Source: an uncultured bacterium (GTDB lineage Bacteria; Cyanobacteriota; Vampirovibrionia; Gastranaerophilales; Gastranaerophilaceae). Taken from it: 64,000 bases of DNA. The notes under the pieces are model-generated. The model saw nothing but the letters and a program-made list of their open reading frames with translations, did no database searches and was not told where the DNA came from. The DNA lies in assembly GCA_949299935.1 (NCBI GenBank), contig CASGCE010000008.1:1-64000 (forward strand), given 5' to 3'. The position numbers and the translations under genes are program-made. Of this stretch, positions 53,648 through 61,611 are shown in pieces; position 1 is the first letter of the stretch; the number at the start of each line of letters is the position of its first letter.

Positions 53648-54817
53648 ATGAAATTTCGTGAGATTAAAAATAATGTATTTTACTGTGGTTTGAACGATAA
53701 GGAAAGAAAAATTTTCGATGAACTTATTCCGTTGGAGCAGGGGACAAGCTATAATTCTTATCTTGTGAACGGTTCTGAAAAAGTTGCAATTATTGACACA
53801 ATGTACCCTCCAAAGGCTGATGAATATTTTAAAAATCTTGATGAAAATAAAGTTACAAAAGTTGATTATATTATTCTCAATCATGGAGAACAGGATCATA
53901 CCGGTGTTTTGCCTGAATTAATCAAAAGACATCCTGACGCTGTTGTCGTTACAAACCAGTTTTGTAAAAATAACATAATGGAAATGCTTTTTATTCCTGA
54001 GGATAGAATTAAGGTTGTAAGAAATGATGAAAAGCTTTCATTAGGTGACAAAACTCTAAAATTTATAATAGCACCCGGTGTGCACTGGCCTGATACCATG
54101 TTTACACATATCGTGGAAGATAATTTGCTCTGTACGTGTGACTTTTTAGGTGCGCATTATACTTTCGATGATATTTTTGCCGATGACAGTGAAAATCTTG
54201 CGCACTGTGCTAAGCGTTATTATGCTGAAATTATGATGCCGTTCAGAAAAATGTGTCAAAAATACGTAAAGCAGATTAAAGAGCTTAAACCGGAGATGAT
54301 TTTACCGAGTCACGGACCGATTTATAAAAATCCTGAATTTATTTTGAATTTATACGAAGATTGGTCGGCTGATAATGCTAAAAATCTTGTTTTGCTGCCG
54401 TATGTTTCCATGTATGGCAGTGTGGCAGAAATGGTTAACTATCTGTCGGACAAGCTTAATGATGCAGGTATCCAAACCATTAAACACGATATTGTATCTG
54501 ATGATCTTGGAGATTTAGCCGTGGCATTGGTGGATGCTAAAACGATAGTTTTCGGAGTGTCAATGGTTTTATGCTCTCCGCATCCGGCGGCTGCAAATGC
54601 CGCATACCTTGTTAATATCCTTAACCCTAAAACTGAATATATTTCAATAATCGGTTCATACGGCTGGGGCGGCGATTTGGTCGGTAAGTTGACTTGTATT
54701 ATGTCTAACCTTAAAGCGGAACTTATTGAACCAATATTGGTTAAAGGCAGGGCTAAAACCGATACCTTTCAAAAGCTTGATGAGATGGCAAAAGCCATTA
54801 TTGAAAAACATAGTTAA
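53648..54817 (+). CDS. Flavodiiron protein (A-type flavoprotein, O2/NO reductase)
   Basis: 389 residues. N-terminal metallo-beta-lactamase-like diiron domain with the family ligands (NHGEQDHTG, then the VHWPDTM His, an Asp in CDFLG and a His in SHGP) and a C-terminal flavodoxin domain that binds FMN (PYVSMYGSV, SYGWGGD). It reduces oxygen to water and/or NO to N2O, fed by rubredoxin. No extra C-terminal flavin-reductase domain of the kind fused in cyanobacterial Flv proteins: this is the simple anaerobe type. Last gene of the oxidative defence cluster; GAAGGAG before ATG 53648, 62 bp after the second rubrerythrin, with possible own promoter. Confidence 0.95.
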   Translation: MKFREIKNNVFYCGLNDKERKIFDELIPLEQGTSYNSYLVNGSEKVAIIDTMYPPKADEYFKNLDENKVTKVDYIILNHGEQDHTGVLPELIKRHPDAVVVTNQFCKNNIMEMLFIPEDRIKVVRNDEKLSLGDKTLKFIIAPGVHWPDTMFTHIVEDNLLCTCDFLGAHYTFDDIFADDSENLAHCAKRYYAEIMMPFRKMCQKYVKQIKELKPEMILPSHGPIYKNPEFILNLYEDWSADNAKNLVLLPYVSMYGSVAEMVNYLSDKLNDAGIQTIKHDIVSDDLGDLAVALVDAKTIVFGVSMVLCSPHPAAANAAYLVNILNPKTEYISIIGSYGWGGDLVGKLTCIMSNLKAELIEPILVKGRAKTDTFQKLDEMAKAIIEKHS

Positions 54818-54884
54818 AATTTCTTAATACAATTATCAAAAAAGTTCTTTTTGTGTTTTATAAATACGGGAAGGACTTTTTGAT

Positions 54885-55691
54885 ATGAACGTAAACAAAA
54901 TAACTATTTATAACAATAAACTGAGCTGTCAAAAGCCGTCAGAAAATAAGGCTGCGGATTTATCACAAGTACCTGTTTACGGTCTGCAAAAATCCGTATA
55001 TAATGCTGGCGGTACAGGTATTTATTTCGGGTGTTTGGCTAGCGGTGCCGATAGCATTGAAAATGAATGTATTGAAATTTTACGTGCTGCAAGAAACGGT
55101 GTTAAAAGACGATTTGCTGAAGATGATATTACAGATATTTTAAGAAGATTAAAAGTGGTCAAACAACCTGCAGATAAAAAAAATATATTAATGGAGGCAC
55201 TCGAACTTAATGAAGAATATACCGGATTGACACCTTCATCTGAGATTTTTAAGAATATTATAAGTCTGACAGCACCAAGACAAGAACAGGAGAGATTTGC
55301 CATACTTGAATTTGCTGCAAATGAACTACAAAACGCCACTAAACCGCTTGAAACTTTTTATAAACTTCCGATTGACAAACAAGATAATCTTACTCAACTC
55401 CTTGTGAAGATTGATGATTTAAATTATCAAAATATGTTCAAAGATAATGAAGCTCGTGAAAGTATTGTAAAATCTTTATATAACACTTTCAAAGTGCCTC
55501 TCTATGCACACAAAGATGTTGCCAAAATGGATGTTTCACTTGTCCACGGGTATAAAGACAAAAATCTTCAAATATTGGATGCAGATATGGATTTTTATGA
55601 AAAACAAGACTGTTACGCAAACGAAGTTGCCAAATCTAAGGTAATTTCTGTTGTAGAAAGTATTATAAATTATTTTGTGGAAAATGTATAA
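54885..55691 (+). CDS. Orphan protein of unknown function
   Basis: 268 residues, unrecognised. GAAGGA before the ATG. N-terminal motif MNVNKITIYNNKLSCQKP resembles the Asn-x3-Ser/Ala-Phe start of two other orphans, with Cys in place of Phe. Residues about 40-60 are Gly-rich, the rest is helical and charged (repeat-like pattern EILRAARNGVKRRF, ITDILRRLKVVKQ, EALELNEEYTG). No membrane segments. It ends one base before the convergent glycosyltransferase gene. Confidence 0.65.
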   Translation: MNVNKITIYNNKLSCQKPSENKAADLSQVPVYGLQKSVYNAGGTGIYFGCLASGADSIENECIEILRAARNGVKRRFAEDDITDILRRLKVVKQPADKKNILMEALELNEEYTGLTPSSEIFKNIISLTAPRQEQERFAILEFAANELQNATKPLETFYKLPIDKQDNLTQLLVKIDDLNYQNMFKDNEARESIVKSLYNTFKVPLYAHKDVAKMDVSLVHGYKDKNLQILDADMDFYEKQDCYANEVAKSKVISVVESIINYFVENV

Positions 55692-56555
55692 TTATTCTGT
55701 GGTACTTTTGCTCCATCTTATAATATTAAATAATCTATAGTGTTTGTGATTATTTTTTGTTGTTACTTTAAATATAGTAAGCCCCAGAAATTTTATACGT
55801 TTAGTCATTGTTTTGTGTTTTGCAATATTAATGTTATGTTCCGCAAAAAACTTGTAAGATTGTTCGTCAGCCCATAATTTGTCGCTTAGATGCTTTTTGT
55901 CCTTAAATGTGACTGTAGAATTGGGTCTATCCCAATAATAGTAATATGTATCAGGGACGGTAACTAATTTTTCCAAATAAAACAAAATTTGGGGGGTAAA
56001 TACAATATCCTCATAAAATCTGTTTTCAGTAAATTTCAGGTTAAGTTTTTTATAACTTTCTGTTTTATATATCTTGTTCCAAATATATGATTTATCAGGG
56101 ACGTCGCATAATTTTAGCTTGGTATCGTAATTAGTTGATGAAATTTCATCTGTTATCTTAAGATAAAATCTCTTTTTAATATTGTTCAAGCGTATTATCC
56201 CTGCTGCTGCTATGTCAGCTTTATGCATTTTGGCGGTGTAGTATAGTTTTTCATAAAAATCCAAGTCTACCCAATCATCGCTGTCAACAAATCCGATATA
56301 TTCACCTTTGGCGATGTCAATACCAGTATTTCTGGCTATTGATTGACCGCCATTTTCTTTATCAATTACGACAAACCTGCTGTCTTTTGCCTGATATTCC
56401 CTGAGAATATTAAGCGAATTATCATTTGAGCCGTCATTAACACAAATTATTTCAATATCTTCAAGTGTTTGATTAAGTAAACTGTCAAGACATCTTTTCA
56501 AATAATCCTGACAGTTATAAACCGGAATAATAACACTTACCTTCACATTTTGCAT
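55692..56555 (-). CDS. Family 2 glycosyltransferase (surface polysaccharide type)
   Basis: 287 residues. GT-A fold: SVIIPVYNCQDYLKRCLDSL, VNDGSNDNS (first Asp), GGQSIARNTGID, and the metal-binding FVDSDDW. No membrane helices. The C-terminal segment with KFLGLTIFKV resembles the ends of glycosyltransferases that build lipopolysaccharide, capsule or glycan side chains, but it stands alone here, outside any polysaccharide cluster. Ribosome site GAGGG before ATG. Sugar and acceptor unknown. Confidence 0.88.
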   Translation of the reverse strand: MQNVKVSVIIPVYNCQDYLKRCLDSLLNQTLEDIEIICVNDGSNDNSLNILREYQAKDSRFVVIDKENGGQSIARNTGIDIAKGEYIGFVDSDDWVDLDFYEKLYYTAKMHKADIAAAGIIRLNNIKKRFYLKITDEISSTNYDTKLKLCDVPDKSYIWNKIYKTESYKKLNLKFTENRFYEDIVFTPQILFYLEKLVTVPDTYYYYWDRPNSTVTFKDKKHLSDKLWADEQSYKFFAEHNINIAKHKTMTKRIKFLGLTIFKVTTKNNHKHYRLFNIIRWSKSTTE

Positions 56556-56628
56556 AGATTTGCCCTCAAAACCTGTCTTGCATTATATTTATACTTCAGT
56601 ATAAGGCAGTCATATTTTGCGGATACCG

Positions 56629-58434
56629 TTATGCCTTAGAAAGTTCTTTAGCGAAAGATTCGGATGAGCGTGAATGGATTTCATTTTGGATTTTTGAAAT
56701 AAATTCGTCGACATTGAACATACCGACCTGCCCGATACCTCTTGCGCGGACTGCGACAGAATTTTGTTCAATTTCCTTATCGCCTATTACCACGACATAA
56801 GGGATTTTCTTATCTTGCAAGCTTTCTCTGATTTTATAATTCATGCTTTCGGAACGATCATCGAGTTTTGCACGAATTCCCATTTTTATCATTTTTTTAT
56901 AAACGTTTTCAGCAAAATCCACGTGTTTTTCATTTGAAATGGGTACTATTGCAACTTGTGTCGGTGCAAGCCAGGTTGGGAAGGCACCGGCGTAGTGTTC
57001 AATTAAGATACCGTGGAAACGTTCCATTGAACCGAAAATGACCCGATGTAGCATTACGGGAGTTTTCATTGAACCGTCTTTATCCTGATATTTAATGCCG
57101 AAGCGTTCTGGCAGGTTAAAGTCCAATTGAATTGTTGCACACTGCCAAGTTCTGCCGATGGCGTCTTTAACCTTGAAATCAATTTTGGGACCGTAAAATG
57201 CGCCGTCGCCCTCGTTGATTTCGTATTTCATACCACGTCTGTCCATGGCTTCTTTTAATCCTGCTTCAGCTCTGTTCCAGTTCTCAAGTTCTCCCACGTA
57301 GCTTTCGGGGCGGGTTGACAGCTCAACTTCAAATTCCATATTGAATATTGCCATAGTATCTGCAACAAAATCAATAATTTCATTGATTTCATCGACAAGT
57401 TGTTCCGGAGTACAAAATACGTGAGCATCGTCTTGTGTAAAGCCTTGAACACGGGTTAAACCTGAAAGTGCACCTGATTTTTCTTTTCTGTATACTGTAC
57501 CAAGTTCTGCCATTCTCAACGGCAGTGAGCGGTATGAATATCTGTTTGCCTGATAAATAAGAATATGAAACGGACAATTCATCGGTTTAAGTATAAACTG
57601 TTCATCGCTATCGTCGTCTTTTTGGATAAAGAACATATTCTCTTTGTAGTGATCAGCATGCCCTGAAATCTCCCAAAGCTTTGATTTTGCAATGTGTGGA
57701 GTGTTAACGATAACGTAACCGCGTTTTCTATGTTCTGTTCTCCAGTAATTTTCAATTTCTTCTCTTACAACCGCCAAGTTCGGATGCCAAAGTACAAGTC
57801 CTCCGCCCAATTCGTCACGGGTTGAGAATAGGTCAAGTTTTGCTCCGAGTTTTCTGTGGTCACGTTTTTCAGCCTCTTCAAGAAAATGCAGATAATCCGC
57901 TAAATCTTCCTTTGTCCAGTATGCAGTCGCATAAATTCTTTGGAGCATTTTATTATTTTCATTCCCTCTCCAGTATGCTCCGGCTACTTTCAAAAGTTTA
58001 ATCGCATTTGGCTTTATGTAGCTTGTATCCGGAAGGTGCGGTCCTGCACATAAATCATTAAATAAAACTTTCCCGTCCTTGTCTTTTGTCAGATACAGTG
58101 TAGGATTGTCGTTTCTGTGCTCCTCAAGTAGTTCTGCTTTATATATTTCACCTTCCCTTTTAAATTCATCAATTTGCGCATCAACATCTTCAACGTAGTG
58201 TTTTTCGAAGATCAAATTTTGTTTTACTATGTTTTTCATTTCATCTTCAATTTTAATCAGGTCATCTTCCGTGAAAGCATGCCCGTCCGTTAAATCAAAA
58301 TCATAATAAAATCCGGTATCAGTTGACGGTCCGATAGCTAACTTTGCTTGCGGAAATAATTTCTGAACTGCCTGTGCCATAACGTGTGACGCTGAGTGTC
58401 TGAGCAGTTTAAGTGTTGATTCGTTTTTTTCCAT
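56629..58434 (-). CDS. thrS: Threonyl-tRNA synthetase lacking the TGS domain
   Basis: 601 residues against about 640 in E. coli. It begins directly with the editing domain (STLKLLRHSASHVMAQAV, with the HxxxH zinc-like site), so the N-terminal TGS domain (about 60 residues) is missing. The class II core is intact: motif 1-3 segments, MNCPFHI with the zinc Cys, GLTRVQGFTQDDAHVFC with a zinc His, and a third His in EHYAGAFP; the anticodon-binding domain ends the protein. The start is supported by GAAAGG upstream. A GC-rich hairpin sits in its leader. Confidence 0.96.
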   Translation of the reverse strand: MEKNESTLKLLRHSASHVMAQAVQKLFPQAKLAIGPSTDTGFYYDFDLTDGHAFTEDDLIKIEDEMKNIVKQNLIFEKHYVEDVDAQIDEFKREGEIYKAELLEEHRNDNPTLYLTKDKDGKVLFNDLCAGPHLPDTSYIKPNAIKLLKVAGAYWRGNENNKMLQRIYATAYWTKEDLADYLHFLEEAEKRDHRKLGAKLDLFSTRDELGGGLVLWHPNLAVVREEIENYWRTEHRKRGYVIVNTPHIAKSKLWEISGHADHYKENMFFIQKDDDSDEQFILKPMNCPFHILIYQANRYSYRSLPLRMAELGTVYRKEKSGALSGLTRVQGFTQDDAHVFCTPEQLVDEINEIIDFVADTMAIFNMEFEVELSTRPESYVGELENWNRAEAGLKEAMDRRGMKYEINEGDGAFYGPKIDFKVKDAIGRTWQCATIQLDFNLPERFGIKYQDKDGSMKTPVMLHRVIFGSMERFHGILIEHYAGAFPTWLAPTQVAIVPISNEKHVDFAENVYKKMIKMGIRAKLDDRSESMNYKIRESLQDKKIPYVVVIGDKEIEQNSVAVRARGIGQVGMFNVDEFISKIQNEIHSRSSESFAKELSKA

Positions 58435-58506
58435 TGTAATCCTTTCGTCCTTTGGGTTCTCGGTAAATTCTGTTTAAATAATAACATTTATAAAAACTTT
58501 TACCGC

Positions 58507-58544
58507 CCGGGGTGGACCCCCCTAACTCTACGTTTATGATTGTA
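58507..58544 (-). promoter_or_regulatory. thrS promoter and GC-rich leader hairpin
   Basis: Minus-strand TGT-TACAAT (58539-58547) predicts a start near 58532. The first part of the leader is GGGGGGTCCACCCCGGGCGG (58504-58523), of which GGGG-TCCA-CCCC is a short strong hairpin, very unlike the AT-rich surroundings. Not a T-box: the specifier stem and the antiterminator sequence are missing on this strand. Confidence 0.4.
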
Positions 58545-58681
58545 ACACAAAATTATTTTGGCATGCACATTGCTAAATTTGGGAATTGAATGCCTATAAT
58601 GGCTCGGTTATGATTTATAAATCTTATTAACACAATTATAAATCATTAGCATGAGATAAAAAAAAGGGTAATATTATTATT

Positions 58682-58903
58682 ATGGAAAGAAAAGATATTA
58701 TAAGAATTTTTGCAGAGAATTTAAGAGCGGAAAGGGCGAGAAGAAAGTTTTCCCAGGAGTATTTAGCGGAGAAGGCTGATATTACGCCGGAATATTTAGC
58801 CAGGATAGAGCATGAAAAATATAGTCCGTCGCTTGTGGTGATAGTCAAACTGGCAATTGCTCTTGGAGTAACTGTTGATAAACTTATGCCGTTAAAAGAT
58901 TAA
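58682..58903 (+). CDS. Small HTH (XRE-family) transcription regulator
   Basis: 73 residues, essentially one Cro/CI-type helix-turn-helix: FSQEYLAEKADITPEYLARIEHEKYSPS (quoted in parts: SQEYLAEKADIT, PEYLARIEHEKYSPS) with the recognition helix in the middle. No sensor domain. A TAATAT ends seven bases before the ATG with no ribosome site, so it is probably leaderless and may regulate itself. No phage or toxin genes adjoin, so it is a free-standing regulator with unknown target. Confidence 0.85.
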   Translation: MERKDIIRIFAENLRAERARRKFSQEYLAEKADITPEYLARIEHEKYSPSLVVIVKLAIALGVTVDKLMPLKD

Positions 58904-58982
58904 CATTTCTTAACTTATTTATTTTTTCCCTCAGGATTTTCGTTTTTATTGTAGAATATAGTAGAGTACGAAAGAGGTAAGA

Positions 58983-59321
58983 ATGAATACAGTAGTAATA
59001 GTAGGTCGTGTTGGTCGTGATGCGGAAGTCCGATATTTTGAGTCAGGGAAAGTAAAGGCGAGCTTTTCGGTTGCCGTAAATCGATGGGATCCCAAAACCA
59101 AATCAGAGGTTGCGGATTGGTTTAATATAGATGTTTGGGACAAGCAGGCTGAGTTTGCCGGTGAATACGTAAAAAAAGGTATTCAAGTTGTAGTAGACGG
59201 CAGGATCGGTCAGAACAAATGGACTGACAAAGCTACCGGAAATGACAGAGAGAACTTTATGATAATAGCAAACAGCATAAGATTGTTGAGTTCCAAAAAA
59301 GATGCGGAAGCACAGATATGA
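58983..59321 (+). CDS. ssb: Single-stranded DNA-binding protein, tail-less
   Basis: 112 residues: just the OB-fold (MNTVVIVGRVGRDAEVRYF, WFNIDVWDKQAEFAGEYVKKG). Usual bacterial SSBs run to 150-180 residues with a flexible tail ending in an acidic DDIPF-type peptide that recruits repair proteins; here the chain stops at DAEAQI, so that peptide is missing. The sequence resembles the short cyanobacterial SSBs. GAGG ribosome site. Overlaps the next gene by 4 bp. A second, full-length SSB may exist elsewhere. Confidence 0.92.
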   Translation: MNTVVIVGRVGRDAEVRYFESGKVKASFSVAVNRWDPKTKSEVADWFNIDVWDKQAEFAGEYVKKGIQVVVDGRIGQNKWTDKATGNDRENFMIIANSIRLLSSKKDAEAQI

Positions 59322-60631
59322 TAATCAATTCAAATATAGTCGGCATAATTGCGGATGATCTGACAGGGGCGAACGATACAGCATTGCAGTTTCGTTTGAG
59401 GGGTGCGAATACTCAAATTTTATTGAGTGATGAAGTTGAGCCGTTAAATATTGCAGGGACACAGACCTGGGCAATATCTACGGAAACCCGTAATGTAACT
59501 TATCACGAAGCGTATGAAAAAGTTAAACGGGTTAGCAGGATGTTTTCGGAAATTTTAAAGCCGGATTATTTTTATAAAAAAATAGATTCCACGGTAAGGG
59601 GTAATATTGCGGTAGAGACGCTGGCGATGCTTGAGGTATTGGGTTCAGATGCAGCGGTTTTAATACCGGCATTTCCTTCAGAAGGAAGGGTAACCGTAGG
59701 AGGATACCATTTGCTAAAAGGTATTCCTATTGAAAGGACAGAAATGGCTCGGGATCCGCATTTTCCGATAATTGAGTCACATTTGCCTACACTGTTAAAA
59801 TCTCAAATTTCACAGGAATATCATCATTTGGTCGAATCATTGGATTTATCGACTGTAATGAAGGGTGCAGGGCCCATTGTAAGGAAACTTAATGAGTTGA
59901 TAAAATACGGTAAAAAGCTTATTGTTGCAGATGCCGTTTCCACGACCGACATAGAGCAGATTGTGCTTGCGATCGGAAAATCCGAATACAAGATTTTACC
60001 CGGAGGAACAGCAGCAGCAGCGCGTGCATTTAGCAATGTATGGTTTTCCGATAATGATACGGATACAGTTACAAAAGTTTTACCCGAGCTTCCGAAATTT
60101 ATAGTTTCTGGTAGTGCAACGCAGATTACAGCAAATCAGATAGAAAGATTGGAGCAAAGTGAGGAATTTGACGAGAATACGCTTATTATAAGTCTTGATT
60201 TGGAGACGGTTTTGAATGGTGTAAGTGAGGAGCTGACTAATCGTATAATTTCAAATCTGGCAGCGAATAATGTTGTTGTTGTTCACACTTCAAATCTTAT
60301 AAGAAATTTTGACGGATTTTCGGATGAATCATTACGTGCCGAGCTGACCAAAGCTGAACTGGCAAGTGTTATAACGGATTTTCTTTCGGATTTAGTGCTT
60401 CGGGTTACTGAGAAGAAGGAGCTTATTCTTATAACACTCGGGGGTGAAACCTCATATAAATGTTGTGCTAAAATAGGTGCTAATCAACTACAGTTAATTG
60501 ATGAAGTGGCACCTGCAATTGCTTTGTGCATGGACCATGACGCGCGTTGGATTGTCACAAAATCCGGTAATCTTGGCGGCGTTAATACTTTAATTGATAT
60601 ATTGAAATATTTTGATCATCATGAAGGATAA
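59318..60631 (+). CDS. Four-carbon acid sugar kinase (DUF1537 family)
   Basis: 437 residues. N-terminal substrate-binding domain opens with VGIIADDLTGANDTA and KIDSTVRG; C-terminal nucleotide-binding domain has LGGETSYKCC and SGNLGGVNTL. Characterised members (OtnK, DtnK) phosphorylate D-erythronate or D-threonate at C4. It overlaps ssb by 4 bp upstream and the PdxA-family gene by 11 bp downstream. That pairing is the known catabolic module, kinase plus PdxA2 dehydrogenase, suggesting use of 4-carbon sugar acids. The missing partners (aldolase or isomerase, transporter) are not here. Confidence 0.9.
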   Translation: MIINSNIVGIIADDLTGANDTALQFRLRGANTQILLSDEVEPLNIAGTQTWAISTETRNVTYHEAYEKVKRVSRMFSEILKPDYFYKKIDSTVRGNIAVETLAMLEVLGSDAAVLIPAFPSEGRVTVGGYHLLKGIPIERTEMARDPHFPIIESHLPTLLKSQISQEYHHLVESLDLSTVMKGAGPIVRKLNELIKYGKKLIVADAVSTTDIEQIVLAIGKSEYKILPGGTAAAARAFSNVWFSDNDTDTVTKVLPELPKFIVSGSATQITANQIERLEQSEEFDENTLIISLDLETVLNGVSEELTNRIISNLAANNVVVVHTSNLIRNFDGFSDESLRAELTKAELASVITDFLSDLVLRVTEKKELILITLGGETSYKCCAKIGANQLQLIDEVAPAIALCMDHDARWIVTKSGNLGGVNTLIDILKYFDHHEG

Positions 60632-61520
60632 GATTATTATAACAACAGGCGATCCGAACGGTATCGGTGCTGAAATTACTCTAAAAGCTTTGAATAAGAT
60701 TGATTTACCTGTATCAGATGTGGTTATAGTTTCAAACTCTGAGATTATTAATTTTTACGGGAAATTGAATAAAAACTATGAGATTATAGAAGTTCCGTAC
60801 AAAAAATCCGATATTTTACCAGGGAAAGTTACAGCTCAAGCCGGTGAGTTCAGCTATATGTCGTTGAAAAAGGCGTGTGAGCTTAAAGGCAGAGCGATCG
60901 TGACAGCACCTGTTGCAAAAAAAGCGCTTCACCTTGCAGGACATAATTTTAACGGGCAGACCGAAATTCTGCAAGAATATCTTTCGTATGACGGACAGCT
61001 TGCTGAGATGCTTTTTGTTTCGGGGAATTTCAGGGTTTTGCTTTTGACGCGTCATTGTGCCTTGAAGGAGGTTGTGCTGACAAAAGAGCTGGTTGTTGAA
61101 AAAGTTACAACTCTTTACCGATTTTTTACCGAAAAATTGAGGATAAGTGAACCTAAATTCGCATTGTGCGGGTTTAATCCGCACTCCGGTGAGGATGGAA
61201 TTTTAGGCAGAGAAGAAATAGAAATTTTGCAACCTGCCGTAGAGTTTTTACGGCAACGTGGAATAAATATATCAAAGCCGTTGCCGGCAGATACGCTTTT
61301 TGCTAAATATTTTGATTATGATTGTATTATTGCTAACTATCATGATCAGGGCTTAATACCGATTAAAACGTTGGCAGGTTTAAAAACCGTAAATATGACT
61401 ATAGGTTTGGATGTTATAAGAACTTCTCCCGGGCACGGTACGGCTTTTGATATCGCAGGTAAAAATATTGCCGATGAAACAGGTATGGTTCAAGCTATGA
61501 ATACCGTTCGTTTTTTGTGA
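60621..61520 (+). CDS. pdxA: PdxA-family 4-phospho-sugar-acid dehydrogenase
   Basis: 299 residues from ATG 60621 (a TTG at 60612 is also open). NAD-dependent, metal-dependent oxidative decarboxylase fold: TTGDPNGIGAEI, GHNFNGQTEIL, FNPHSGEDG, ANYHDQGLIP and TSPGHGTAFDIAG are in order. Classical PdxA oxidises 4-phosphohydroxy-threonine for vitamin B6; the close relative PdxA2 oxidises 4-phospho-D-threonate or -erythronate. Because it is fused by overlap to a DUF1537 kinase I favour PdxA2, but sequence alone does not separate them and it could serve pyridoxal synthesis. Confidence 0.88.
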   Translation: MKDKIIITTGDPNGIGAEITLKALNKIDLPVSDVVIVSNSEIINFYGKLNKNYEIIEVPYKKSDILPGKVTAQAGEFSYMSLKKACELKGRAIVTAPVAKKALHLAGHNFNGQTEILQEYLSYDGQLAEMLFVSGNFRVLLLTRHCALKEVVLTKELVVEKVTTLYRFFTEKLRISEPKFALCGFNPHSGEDGILGREEIEILQPAVEFLRQRGINISKPLPADTLFAKYFDYDCIIANYHDQGLIPIKTLAGLKTVNMTIGLDVIRTSPGHGTAFDIAGKNIADETGMVQAMNTVRFL

Positions 61521-61560
61521 TTTGATACGTCGGTTAATATTGCTTCATAAATCTGCACGA

Positions 61561-61592
61561 AAATAAAGGCGGATTTTAATCCGCCTTTATTT
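61561..61592. terminator. Bidirectional intrinsic terminator
   Basis: Perfect 15-bp stem AAATAAAGGCGGATT (61561-61575) / AATCCGCCTTTATTT (61578-61592) with a TT loop, between the convergent pdxA and secF genes. Its core GGCGGAT/ATCCGCC is the same as at 48407. Confidence 0.92.
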
Positions 61593-61611
61593 ATAATGTC
61601 GTAAAATTTAT

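Noticed and set aside
58501-58530. T-box riboswitch before thrS, because GGGTGGACCCC resembles the T-box sequence
   Set aside because: That sequence reads on the plus strand, while thrS is on the minus strand; no specifier loop or antiterminator/terminator pair is visible in the thrS direction.
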